Below are positions 17,857 to 26,166 of a stretch of 64,000 nucleotides of DNA, one piece after another. The stretch is taken from assembly GCF_019048865.1 (NCBI RefSeq), contig NZ_CP077604.1, positions 1,054,001 through 1,118,000 on the forward strand. The letters are read 5' to 3'. The stretch comes from Aquihabitans sp. G128 (lineage in GTDB: Bacteria > Actinomycetota > Acidimicrobiia > Acidimicrobiales > Iamiaceae). The position numbers were made by a program, and so were the translations under genes. Numbering within the stretch: position 1 is the first letter of the stretch; each line of letters begins with the position of its first letter. A model generated the notes under the pieces. It was not told the origin of the DNA. It made no database searches and worked only from the letters and a program-made list of their open reading frames with translations.

Positions 17857-19125
17857 GTGTCCGAGAGCGTGACGATCACTGACAACCGCAGCGGGGACTC
17901 GGTCGAGATCCCCATCGTCGACGGCGGCGTCGACGCAGGAGCTTGGAAGAAGCTCCTGGGCAACATCTGGTTCGCGGACGTCGGCTTCACGCAGACCGCC
18001 GCCACCCAGTCCGCCATCACCGAGCTCGACGGCGAGGCCGGCATCCTCCGCTACCGGGGCTACCCGATCGAGCAGCTGGCCGAGAAGTCGACCTACCTCG
18101 AGGTGGCGTACCTCCTGATCTACGGCGAGCTCCCCACCACCGAGCAGTACGAGGCGTGGAAGCACGAGATCACGTACCACACGTTCATCCACGAGAACGT
18201 GCGCAAGCGCTTCATGGAGGGCTTCCACCACGACGCCCACCCCATGGGCATGCTCGTCTCGGCCGTGGCCGCGCTGAGCACCTTCTACCCGGAGAGCAAG
18301 AACATCGCCGACGAGGAGGTGCGCAACAAGCAGATCGTGCGCCTCATCGCCAAGATGCCCACCCTCGCCGCCGGCGCCCACCGCTTCAGCGTCGGCATGC
18401 CGTTCGTGTACCCGGACAACCGCCTGAGCTTCGCCGAGAACTTCCTGTCGATGATGTGGAAGATCGCCGAGCCGCACTACGAGGCCGACCCGGTCCTCGC
18501 CAAGGCGCTCGACGTGCTGTTCATCCTCCACGCCGACCACGAGCAGAACTGCGGCACCACCGCCATGCGGGTGGCCGGCTCCAGCCACACCGACCCGTAC
18601 TCCGCCACGGCCGCAGCTGCGGCCGCCCTCTACGGCCCCCGCCACGGCGGCGCCAACGAGGCGGTCATCAAGATGCTCAACGAGATCGGCTCGGTCGAGA
18701 ACGTGCCGGCCTACGTCACCGCCGTCAAGGAGGGCAAGGGCCGCCTCCAGGGCTTCGGCCACCGGGTCTACAAGAACTTCGACCCCCGGGCCACGATCAT
18801 CAAGAAGATCGCCTACGACGTCTTCGAGGTCACCGGCAAGAACCCGCTGCTCGACATCGCCCTGAAGCTCGAAGAGGTCGCCCTGGCCGACGACTACTTC
18901 ATCAGCCGCAAGCTGTACCCGAACGTCGACTTCTACTCGGGCCTGATCTACCAGGCCATGGGCTTCCCGATCGAGATGTTCACCGTCCTCTTCGCCATCC
19001 CCCGCACCGCGGGCTGGCTGGCCCACTGGCAGGAGCTCCTCCAGCAGGACCAGAAGATCGCCCGGCCGCGCCAGCTCTACACCGGTGCCGCCGAGCGCGA
19101 CTACGTGGGCATCGAAGGCCGCTGA
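17857..19125 (+). CDS. gltA: Citrate synthase (type I, hexameric-type)
   Basis: The 422-aa enzyme condenses oxaloacetate with acetyl-CoA to form citrate, the first step of the TCA cycle. The catalytic residues are visible: His in LHADHEQN, His in GFGHRVYKN and Asp in YPNVDFYSG. The N-terminal beta-domain (about residues 1-50) is present as in GltA-type enzymes. GTG 17857 follows AGGAAAG by about 10 nt. The frame stays open after its TGA (19123-19125) straight into the RDD protein. Aconitase lies upstream at 9072. Confidence 0.97.
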   Translation: MSESVTITDNRSGDSVEIPIVDGGVDAGAWKKLLGNIWFADVGFTQTAATQSAITELDGEAGILRYRGYPIEQLAEKSTYLEVAYLLIYGELPTTEQYEAWKHEITYHTFIHENVRKRFMEGFHHDAHPMGMLVSAVAALSTFYPESKNIADEEVRNKQIVRLIAKMPTLAAGAHRFSVGMPFVYPDNRLSFAENFLSMMWKIAEPHYEADPVLAKALDVLFILHADHEQNCGTTAMRVAGSSHTDPYSATAAAAAALYGPRHGGANEAVIKMLNEIGSVENVPAYVTAVKEGKGRLQGFGHRVYKNFDPRATIIKKIAYDVFEVTGKNPLLDIALKLEEVALADDYFISRKLYPNVDFYSGLIYQAMGFPIEMFTVLFAIPRTAGWLAHWQELLQQDQKIARPRQLYTGAAERDYVGIEGR

Positions 19126-19416
19126 GCCAGGTCCCCCCCGCCGCCCCCTCCCCCGCCCGGCCCCCAGCCGGAGCCGGGTTGGGGCCCGGGCCCGGAGCGG
19201 CCGTCCCGCGCCCCGGACCCCTGGGCGTGGGGGCAGCCCGCCGCTCCCCCGCCACCGTCGCCGCCCACCTGGGGCCCAGCACCCGGGCCCCCGGCGCCGT
19301 GGGCGCAGCCGACCTGGGGCCCACCGAGCTGGGGCCAACCGAGCTGGGGCGCGCCGGCGTGGGGCGCTCCCGCCTGGGGCCAGGGCGGCGCCTGGTCGGC
19401 CCGGCCGGCGGGCCCG

Positions 19417-20379
19417 GTGGCCGACCGGGGCCCGCGGCTCGGCGCGCGGGTCCTCGACTCCATCGCCGCGCTCGTCCTGGTGATCGCCGCCCTGGTGGTG
19501 CTGGGTGACGGCGAGCGGCCCTACGCCGGCCTCGCCATCGCGTGGTTCGTCGTCTGGGCCTACGACGCGCTGACCACCGCGTGCCTCGGCGCCACGCCCG
19601 GCAAGCTCCTCGTGGGCCTGAAGGTCGTGGCCCTCGACCAGACCGGTCGGGTGCCGCCCGCCACGGCCGCCAAGCGGGGCGCCGTCGACGCCGCCTTCAC
19701 CGTGCTGCCGGTCATCGGCTGGGGCATCTGGTTGAGCTCCACCCTCACCGGCGCGCTCGGCCGCGGCGTCGCCGATCGGGCGGCGGTGACCATGGTCGTG
19801 CCCAAGGCCACCGCCCTGCCCATCGCGTCAGCCGACCTGGCCGGCTACGCCGACGGTGCCCGGGCGCCGCGCCGCTCCCGGTTCGGGCGCGTCGGCGACC
19901 TCGACGTGCGGGCCCGCGCCCGGCTCCGGCGGTTGGTCGACGCCCCGCTCCTCGCCGCCGCCATCGGGCTGCTCGCCCTCGCGGTGAGCCTCCCGTTCTC
20001 CACCGCGCTGCTGATCGTGGGCAGCTCGGTCGCCTGGGTCGTGCTGTTCGTGCTCGACGAGACCCGTCGGGTCCACCGCACCGGCACCACCGCCGGGCAC
20101 CGGCTGGCCGGCCTGGTGATCCGCGACGGCCGCACCGGGCAGCCCCCGAGCACCGGCCGCTCCTTCGCTCGCGCCCTCGTGCTGGGCCTCACCCTCTACG
20201 TCCCGCCGCTGTGGCTGATCCTCGGCCTGCCATCGGTGCTGATGATCCGGTTCGGCGAGACGGGCCGGGGCCTCCACGACCTCGCCGGCGGCACCTGGGT
20301 GGTGGCCGACCCCACGCTCGACCCGGAGCTGCAGCGGCAACGGTCGATGCGGATGCGACTCGGCCAGGCGGCCACCTGA
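19417..20379 (+). CDS. Tandem RDD-domain membrane protein (true N-terminus probably further upstream)
   Basis: The 320-aa product from GTG 19417 contains two RDD membrane domains, RLGARVLDSIAALV...GATPGKLLVGL and ARLRRLVDAPLLAAA...GTTAGHRLAGL, each with its Arg/Asp signature and paired hydrophobic helices. RDD proteins have been linked to ion or small-molecule transport; the role here is unknown. Positions 19126-19416 encode in the same frame a Pro/Trp/Gly-rich leader (repeats of P-x-W-G) typical of actinobacterial RDD proteins, yet no standard start codon exists there. Removing one C from the seven-C run at 19133-19139 would join the leader to a CTG at 19122 that overlaps the gltA stop. The rhomboid gene follows after one base. 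Confidence 0.85.
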   Translation: MADRGPRLGARVLDSIAALVLVIAALVVLGDGERPYAGLAIAWFVVWAYDALTTACLGATPGKLLVGLKVVALDQTGRVPPATAAKRGAVDAAFTVLPVIGWGIWLSSTLTGALGRGVADRAAVTMVVPKATALPIASADLAGYADGARAPRRSRFGRVGDLDVRARARLRRLVDAPLLAAAIGLLALAVSLPFSTALLIVGSSVAWVVLFVLDETRRVHRTGTTAGHRLAGLVIRDGRTGQPPSTGRSFARALVLGLTLYVPPLWLILGLPSVLMIRFGETGRGLHDLAGGTWVVADPTLDPELQRQRSMRMRLGQAAT

Positions 20380-20380
20380 C

Positions 20381-21181
20381 GTGGCCCTCCCCCTCCGCGA
20401 CGACCTCCCCACCCGCCGGTTCCCGTGGGTCACCCTGGCCCTGATCACCATCAACGTGGTGGTCTTCCTGTTCGTCCAGCCGTCGGCGTTCCAGAACCCG
20501 CCCCACGGCGACACCACCTCGTTCCGCGAGCTCGAGCGCCAGCGTGACGCCAACTCGTTCATCTTCACGTGGGGGGCCGTGCCGTGCGAGCTCCTCTCGG
20601 GCGAGCGGCTGGCCGACGGGCCGAGCGGCTGCCGCACCACGCCGCCCGTGTCGCTGCCCACCGACAAGTCCGTCTACGCCACCCTCCTGACCTGCATGTT
20701 CCTGCACGGCGGGGTGGAGCACATCGCCGGCAACATGCTCTTCCTCTGGGTGTTCGGCAACAACGTCGAGGACCGGTTGGGCTGGGCGCGGTACCTCGCG
20801 CTCTACCTGGTGGGCGGGGTGGTCGCCACGCTCGGGTTCGCGGCGTTCAACCAGCACACGTCCGAGCCGCTGGTGGGCGCATCGGGGGCCATCGCCGCCG
20901 TCATGGGCGCCTACCTCGTCTTCCACCCGAAGGGGCGCATCCTCACGGTGATCGCCACCGCCGCGTTCCAGGTGGTCTACGTCCCGGCCATCGTGGTGCT
21001 GGCCCTCTTCTTCGTGACCCAGTTCGCCACGCCCGACAACGAGGTCGCGTGGGAGGCGCACGTCGCCGGCATGGTCTTCGGCGTGGTCGCCGCCTTCGCG
21101 CTCGGCCTGCTGCCCTCGGTCCGCCGCCAGGCGGCGCTCGACCGGGCCGACGTGGCCCTGCGCGCCGGCGCCGACTTCTGA
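20381..21181 (+). CDS. Rhomboid-family intramembrane serine protease
   Basis: The 266-aa protein has six or seven membrane segments. The catalytic serine lies in VGASGAIAAVMG and the partner histidine in WEAHVAGMVFG. The FLHGGVEHIAGNMLFLWVFG block is the family's HxxxN-containing second helix. Rhomboids cut transmembrane substrates within the bilayer; the substrate is unknown. A loop of about 60 residues between helices 1 and 2 contains two Cys (PCELL, GCRTT). GTG 20381 begins one base after the RDD stop, so the two genes are probably one transcript. Confidence 0.93.
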   Translation: MALPLRDDLPTRRFPWVTLALITINVVVFLFVQPSAFQNPPHGDTTSFRELERQRDANSFIFTWGAVPCELLSGERLADGPSGCRTTPPVSLPTDKSVYATLLTCMFLHGGVEHIAGNMLFLWVFGNNVEDRLGWARYLALYLVGGVVATLGFAAFNQHTSEPLVGASGAIAAVMGAYLVFHPKGRILTVIATAAFQVVYVPAIVVLALFFVTQFATPDNEVAWEAHVAGMVFGVVAAFALGLLPSVRRQAALDRADVALRAGADF

Positions 21182-21187
21182 GCGGCG

Positions 21188-22168
21188 CTAGAGGTCGATG
21201 AGGACCTTGCCGATGCTGGCGTTGGTCTCGAGGTGGGCGTGGGCGGCGGCGATCTCGGCCAGCGGGTAGCGGCGATCGATCACCGGCCGGATCCGGCCCG
21301 CCTCGATGGCGGGGACGACCTCGGCGCCGAAGCGCTGGGTGGCGGCCACCTTCTCCTCGAGGCGCCGCGCCCGCAGCACGGTGCCCAGCAGGTGCGCCCG
21401 CTTCGGCAGCAGGGACCCCAGGTCGATGGTGGTCTTGCCGCCGCCCATCACCCCGACCTGCACGATGGTGCCGCCAACCCGCAGGGCGGCGATGTTGCGG
21501 GGCAGGTAGTCGCCGCCGATCACGTCGAGCACCGTGTCGACCCCTCGGCCACCGGTGGCGTCGGCCACCGCATCGACGAAGTCGGCCGACCCGTAGTCGA
21601 CCACCACGTCGGCGCCCAGCGCTCGCACGGCGTCGACCTTGCCGGCCGAGGTGGTGGTCACCACGCAGGCGCCCATGGCCTTGACGATCTGGACCGCCAT
21701 CGACCCGACCCCGGACGCACCGGCGTGCACGAGCGCCCACCCGCCGGGGGCCAGGCCACCCTGGACGACCAGCGCGTCGTGGGCGGTGATGCCCACCTCG
21801 GGCAGCGCCGCGGCATCGGCCACGCGGACGCCGTCGGGCACGCGCAGCAGCTGCCGCTCGTTCACGGCGATGCGCTCGGCGTAGGCGCCGCCGCTGACGA
21901 TGGCCATCACCTCGTCGCCCACCGACCAGTCGGCCACCCGGCTGCCCACCGACGCCACCCGACCCGACAGCTCCATGCCCGGGATCTCGTGCTCGCGCTT
22001 CGGGCCGGGCTCGGGGTAGTAGCCGCGGCGCTGCAGCAGGTCGGCCCGGTTGAGGGCGGTGGCGACGATCTCGACCACCACGTCCTCCGGGCCGGCCTCG
22101 GGCTCCGGGACCTCGGCGATGGTGAGCACGTCCGGTTCCCCGTAGCTCGTGAGCACGACAGCACGCAT
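21188..22168 (-). CDS. NAD(P)H:quinone oxidoreductase (zinc-independent MDR superfamily)
   Basis: The 326-aa protein starts MRAVVLTSYGEPDVLTI and has the GroES-like N-terminal half, the PIG3/QOR signature NRADLLQRRGYYP, and a Rossmann fold with HAGASGVGSMAVQIVKAMG for NADPH. It lacks the zinc ligands of alcohol dehydrogenases, as expected for quinone reductases of this group. It would reduce quinones or enals in the cytoplasm. It ends convergently with rhomboid, with 6 bp between stops. An acyl-CoA dehydrogenase gene lies directly upstream on the same strand. Confidence 0.92.
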   Translation of the reverse strand: MRAVVLTSYGEPDVLTIAEVPEPEAGPEDVVVEIVATALNRADLLQRRGYYPEPGPKREHEIPGMELSGRVASVGSRVADWSVGDEVMAIVSGGAYAERIAVNERQLLRVPDGVRVADAAALPEVGITAHDALVVQGGLAPGGWALVHAGASGVGSMAVQIVKAMGACVVTTTSAGKVDAVRALGADVVVDYGSADFVDAVADATGGRGVDTVLDVIGGDYLPRNIAALRVGGTIVQVGVMGGGKTTIDLGSLLPKRAHLLGTVLRARRLEEKVAATQRFGAEVVPAIEAGRIRPVIDRRYPLAEIAAAHAHLETNASIGKVLIDL

Positions 22169-22209
22169 GCCGGCGACCCTACCCACGCCCCACCGGGCAG
22201 CCCCCCGGC

Positions 22210-23352
22210 TCAGGCCCGGGGCAGGCCGAGGGCGCGGTCGCCGAGGATGGTGCGCAGGATCTGGGTGGTCCCGCCCATGAGCGTGTACGCCGGGGCGTAG
22301 GCCAGCCCGCGCGCCACCCGCTCGTGGAGGCCCGCCGCCTCCGAGCCGCCGGGCTCCAACGCCTGGGCGGCGGGGCCGAGGACCCGCCCGCAGAAGGCCG
22401 CCACCCGCTGCTCGTGCTCGGTGCAGAACGTCTTGGTGGCCGCCGAGAACGCCTTCGGCGCCTGGCCCAGCACCTCGCGCAGCACGAGGAGCCGGCCGAG
22501 GCGGTACGCCGACTCGAGCGCTGCCACCTCCTGGCGGACCCGGGCGTCGGCGGTGTCGGCGAGCGGCAGGCAGTCGAGGTAGAGGCGCCGGTTGCTCACC
22601 AGCCGGTCGATGCCGCCGCGCTCGTGCTCCATCTGGCGCATGACCTGGCGGAAGCTGTCGTTGGGCCGGCCGACGAGGTGGTCGCCGGGCACGGCGACGT
22701 CGTCGAAGAGCACCTCGCAGAAGTGGTCGTCGCCGGTCTGGTCGACGATGGGCCGGACCTCGATGCCCGGTGACCGCATGTCGACCACGAACTCCGACAG
22801 GCCGGCGTGGGGCGGCGCGTCGGGATCGGTGCGGGCGACCAGGTAGCACCAGTCGGCGTGGGCGGCCCCGCTGGTCCAGACCTTGGCGCCGGACACCCGC
22901 CAGTCGCCGGGCGAAGCGGCGTCGGGCGTGGCCCGCGTGCGCAGCGACGACACGTCGGAGCCGGCGTCGGGCTCGCTCATGCCGATGCACCACATGGACG
23001 TGCCGGCGAGGATGCCCGGCAGCCAGCGCGCCTGCTGCTCGGGCGTGGCGAACTGGAGCAGCGTGGGGCCGATCTGGCGGTCGGCGAAGTAGGCCGTCGC
23101 GAGCGGCGCACCCTCGGAGATGAGCGCCTCGAAGACCACGAACCGCTCGAGCATCGAGCGACCGCCGCCACCCACCGAGGTCGGCCAGGTCATGCCCAGC
23201 CAGGACCGCTCGGCCAGCTCGAGGGCGAAGTCGGGATCGTGGCCGATGAGCCACCCGTCCTCCCGATGGCGTCGGCGGGCCGCGGCGACCCGCCCCACCG
23301 CGGTGGCCTCGGCCGCCAGGGCCTGCAGGTCGCTGCTCAGCTCGAAGTCCAC
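22210..23352 (-). CDS. Acyl-CoA dehydrogenase (FadE type)
   Basis: The 380-aa protein has the three acyl-CoA dehydrogenase regions: the N-terminal helical domain, the middle beta-domain with CIGMSEPDAGSDVSSLRTRA (FAD and substrate binding) and a C-terminal helical domain ending TLMGGTTQILRTILGDRALG. It would oxidise an acyl-CoA to the enoyl-CoA with FAD. The catalytic base cannot be placed with certainty by eye, so chain-length or steroid-side-chain specificity is open. The start is GTG 23352, with GAGGAG about 10 nt upstream. It lies between the quinone reductase and a Pat-like acyltransferase on the same strand. Confidence 0.92.
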   Translation of the reverse strand: MDFELSSDLQALAAEATAVGRVAAARRRHREDGWLIGHDPDFALELAERSWLGMTWPTSVGGGGRSMLERFVVFEALISEGAPLATAYFADRQIGPTLLQFATPEQQARWLPGILAGTSMWCIGMSEPDAGSDVSSLRTRATPDAASPGDWRVSGAKVWTSGAAHADWCYLVARTDPDAPPHAGLSEFVVDMRSPGIEVRPIVDQTGDDHFCEVLFDDVAVPGDHLVGRPNDSFRQVMRQMEHERGGIDRLVSNRRLYLDCLPLADTADARVRQEVAALESAYRLGRLLVLREVLGQAPKAFSAATKTFCTEHEQRVAAFCGRVLGPAAQALEPGGSEAAGLHERVARGLAYAPAYTLMGGTTQILRTILGDRALGLPRA

Positions 23353-23436
23353 GTGCGGCGATCTCCTCGGACGCCCACGAGGGTCGGGCGGCCAGCGCCG
23401 AACACTGCCACATGTGCCTTGCGGGCACGGCCGCGC

Positions 23437-26112
23437 TCAGAGGCGGCGGACCGGGGGGCGGGTGTCGGGGGTGAAGGGCTGGAGGCCGATGCGGACGTCG
23501 GTGATGGCGGCGGAGCCGGCGACGACGAGGACCGGGTTGAGGCGCACGTTGGCGATCTCGGGGACGGCGTCGGCGAGGCCGGCGAGGCGGACCAGCAGGT
23601 CGGCCAGCGCGGCGCGGGCCCGCGGGCCCTGCTCGTCGAGCAGCGGGCCGACGACGGAGGCATCGATGAGGCGCTCGGCGTCGGCGTCGGTGAGCGGCAG
23701 GATGCGCATGACCTCGTCGGCCACCCGCTCGGCGGTGGAACCGCCGGGCCCCAGGGTGAGCACGTCGCCCAGCACGGGGTGGCGGAACAGGCCCACCCGG
23801 CACTCGGCGCCCTCGGGCACCATGGCCTGCACCACCGCCGGGTGCATGGCGTCGCCCAGCACGGCGCTCATGCGGCGGTAGGCGTCGCGCACCTCGTCGT
23901 CGCCGTGGACGTCGAGCGAGACGCCGCCGGCCTCGGTCTTCGAGAGCCGCTCCAAGCCGGAGGCCTTGAGGGCGATCGGGTAGCCGAGCCGCCGAGCGGC
24001 ACCGACGGCCTCGTCCTCGTCGTCGGCGAGGGCCTGCGCCACCGGCTGCAGCCCGACGGTGGCCAGCAGGGTCGCCGCCTCCAGCGGGTCGAGCCAGCGG
24101 CGGGTCGTCGGGGGCTCGAGCGGCCCGTCGACACCGACGGCCGGGGGCGCCGGCGGGGCGGCGTCGTCGAGCCAGCCGGCCACCAGCTCGCAGGCCAGCT
24201 CGAGGCCGTCGGGGTCCAGCACCGGCAGGGTGCCCAGGGGCTGGGCCCGCCAGGCGGCGTAGGACGCGACCCGTCCGAGCGCGAGGGCCGCTTCCTCGGG
24301 GAACGGGAACTGCGGCACCCGCGTGTGGTCGCCGGTGAGCGTGCTCGGGCCGTGCTGGCCCAGGAGGCAGGCGACGGTGGTCACCGCACCGGGCCGGGCC
24401 GCGGCCTCGCGGATGGCGGTGCCGACCTTCTTGTAGTGCGTGGTCACCGCCGGGGCGTAGATCACCAGCACCGCGTCGACGTCGGGGTCGGCGTAGACGG
24501 TGGCGAGGGCCTCGGTGAACTGCTCGGGCACCGCCTCGTTGGACAGGTCCACCGGCTCGGCCGGCACCAGGCCGCTGGCCTTGAGGGCGTCGACCGCCAG
24601 CCAGGCCGGCCCCCAGGAGTTGGTGACCACCGCGACCCGGTTGCCGGCCGGCAGGGGCTGGTTGGCCAGCACGCCGGCGGTGTGGAACATCTGGGTGAGG
24701 TTGTCGACCCGGATCACGCCGGTCTGCTCGAGCAGGGCCGCCGCGGTGGCGTCCGGCGGCCAGCCCTCCGGCTCCACCCACCGGTCCCCCGCCGCTCCGC
24801 CGACCTTCACGGCCACCACCGGCTTGCGCTGGGACAGGGCGCGAGCGGTGCGGGAGAACTTCGACGGGTTGCCGAAGGACTCCAGGTAGAGCATGGCGAC
24901 GTCGGTCTCGGGGTCGTCCTGCCAGTACCGGAGGAGGTCGTTGCCGGAGACGTCGGCCTTGTTGCCGACGGCGACGAACGACGAGATGCCGAGGCCGACG
25001 TGGCGGGCCCCGTCGATGATGGCGGCGCCGATCACCCCGGACTGGGCCATCAGCCCGATCCGCCCCGGGATGGGCTCGACGCCCACGAACGTGGCGTGCA
25101 TGCGCACGGCCGGGTCGGTGTTGATCACGCCGAGGGCGTTGGGCCCGATGAGGCGCATGCCGTGGCGGCGGGCGTAGGACACGAGCCGGGCCTCGGCCAG
25201 CTCGCCGGCGGCGTCGGCGTCGGCGAAGCCGGAGGACAGCACGATGAGGCCCTGGACCCGCTTGACCGCGCACTCCTCGACCACCCGCAGCACCTGCTCG
25301 GCCGGCACGCAGATCACCGCGAGGTCGAGCTCGCCGGGGACGTCGAGCACCGAGCGCCAGGCCCGCACGCTCGCCACGAAGGTGGCCTCCTGGTTCACCG
25401 GGTACACCGGCCCGTTGAACCCCCGGTTCACCAGCTGGTGGAAGACCTGGTGGCCCAGCGTGCCGGGCTCTCGGGAGGCGCCCACCACCGCGATCGACGT
25501 GGGCTTCAGGATGCGCTCCACCGAGCGGGCCTCGGCGGTGGCGGCGCGCACCTCGATGGCGGCGAGGGCGGCGGGCGTGGGCTCGATGCCCAGCTCCACC
25601 TCGATCACGCCCTCCTCGAAGTGGCTGCGGGCGGTGAAGCCGGCCTGGGTGAAGACCCCGAGCATCTTGCGGTTCTGGGGCAGCACGGAGGCGGTGAAGC
25701 CCGAGATGCCCACCTCGCGGGCCGCGGCGGCGAGGTACTCGAGCAGGACGGTGGCCATGCCGCGGCCGTGGTGGTCGTCGTCGATGAAGAACGCGACCTC
25801 GGCGTCGGACCGGGCCCGGTGCCGGTCGTAGCGGGCCACGCCCACCAGGTCGTCGCCGATCAAGCCCACGAAGGCCATGCGGTCGACGTAGTCGACGTGG
25901 GTGAAGCGCTCGACGTCGCGCTCGGACAGGCGCGGCCGGGGCGAGAAGAAGCGGAAGTAGATGCTCTCGGGCGACTGGCGCTCGTGGAAGGCCAGGATGC
26001 GCTCGGCGTCGTCGGGCCGGATGGGCCGCACCGCCATGGTCCCGCCGTCGGACAGCACGACGTCGGCCTCCCACCGCTCCGGGTAGTCCGGCTCCTCGGG
26101 CGACTCGGGCAT
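23437..26112 (-). CDS. GNAT acetyltransferase fused to an NDP-forming acyl-CoA synthetase-like module (Pat type)
   Basis: The 891-aa protein has an N-terminal GNAT domain (about residues 20-175; HHGRGMATVLLEYLA is the acetyl-CoA loop), a CoA-binding domain (about 200-320, SIAVVGASREPGTLGHQVF), ligase-CoA domains, and a C-terminal ATP-grasp domain (about 660-880). The layout matches protein lysine acetyltransferases such as Pat/PatZ, with GNAT at the N-terminus. Such enzymes often acetylate acyl-CoA synthetases to switch them off. The region before ALLEQTGVIRVD, where active NDP-forming synthetases carry the phosphohistidine (SHTGALAG-type motif), here reads EPEGWPPDATAAAL, without that His. 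The synthetase part is therefore probably a sensor, as in PatZ. ATG 26112. Confidence 0.9.
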   Translation of the reverse strand: MPESPEEPDYPERWEADVVLSDGGTMAVRPIRPDDAERILAFHERQSPESIYFRFFSPRPRLSERDVERFTHVDYVDRMAFVGLIGDDLVGVARYDRHRARSDAEVAFFIDDDHHGRGMATVLLEYLAAAAREVGISGFTASVLPQNRKMLGVFTQAGFTARSHFEEGVIEVELGIEPTPAALAAIEVRAATAEARSVERILKPTSIAVVGASREPGTLGHQVFHQLVNRGFNGPVYPVNQEATFVASVRAWRSVLDVPGELDLAVICVPAEQVLRVVEECAVKRVQGLIVLSSGFADADAAGELAEARLVSYARRHGMRLIGPNALGVINTDPAVRMHATFVGVEPIPGRIGLMAQSGVIGAAIIDGARHVGLGISSFVAVGNKADVSGNDLLRYWQDDPETDVAMLYLESFGNPSKFSRTARALSQRKPVVAVKVGGAAGDRWVEPEGWPPDATAAALLEQTGVIRVDNLTQMFHTAGVLANQPLPAGNRVAVVTNSWGPAWLAVDALKASGLVPAEPVDLSNEAVPEQFTEALATVYADPDVDAVLVIYAPAVTTHYKKVGTAIREAAARPGAVTTVACLLGQHGPSTLTGDHTRVPQFPFPEEAALALGRVASYAAWRAQPLGTLPVLDPDGLELACELVAGWLDDAAPPAPPAVGVDGPLEPPTTRRWLDPLEAATLLATVGLQPVAQALADDEDEAVGAARRLGYPIALKASGLERLSKTEAGGVSLDVHGDDEVRDAYRRMSAVLGDAMHPAVVQAMVPEGAECRVGLFRHPVLGDVLTLGPGGSTAERVADEVMRILPLTDADAERLIDASVVGPLLDEQGPRARAALADLLVRLAGLADAVPEIANVRLNPVLVVAGSAAITDVRIGLQPFTPDTRPPVRRL

Positions 26113-26166
26113 GGCGGTCACGCTACCGACCCGGTCCCGACCGTGGGACCGGGTAGAACGTCCGGC

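Noticed and set aside
22807..26160. A forward frame upstream of the RNB nuclease start
   Set aside because: It is antisense to the Pat-like gene, and RNB similarity begins only after 26167.
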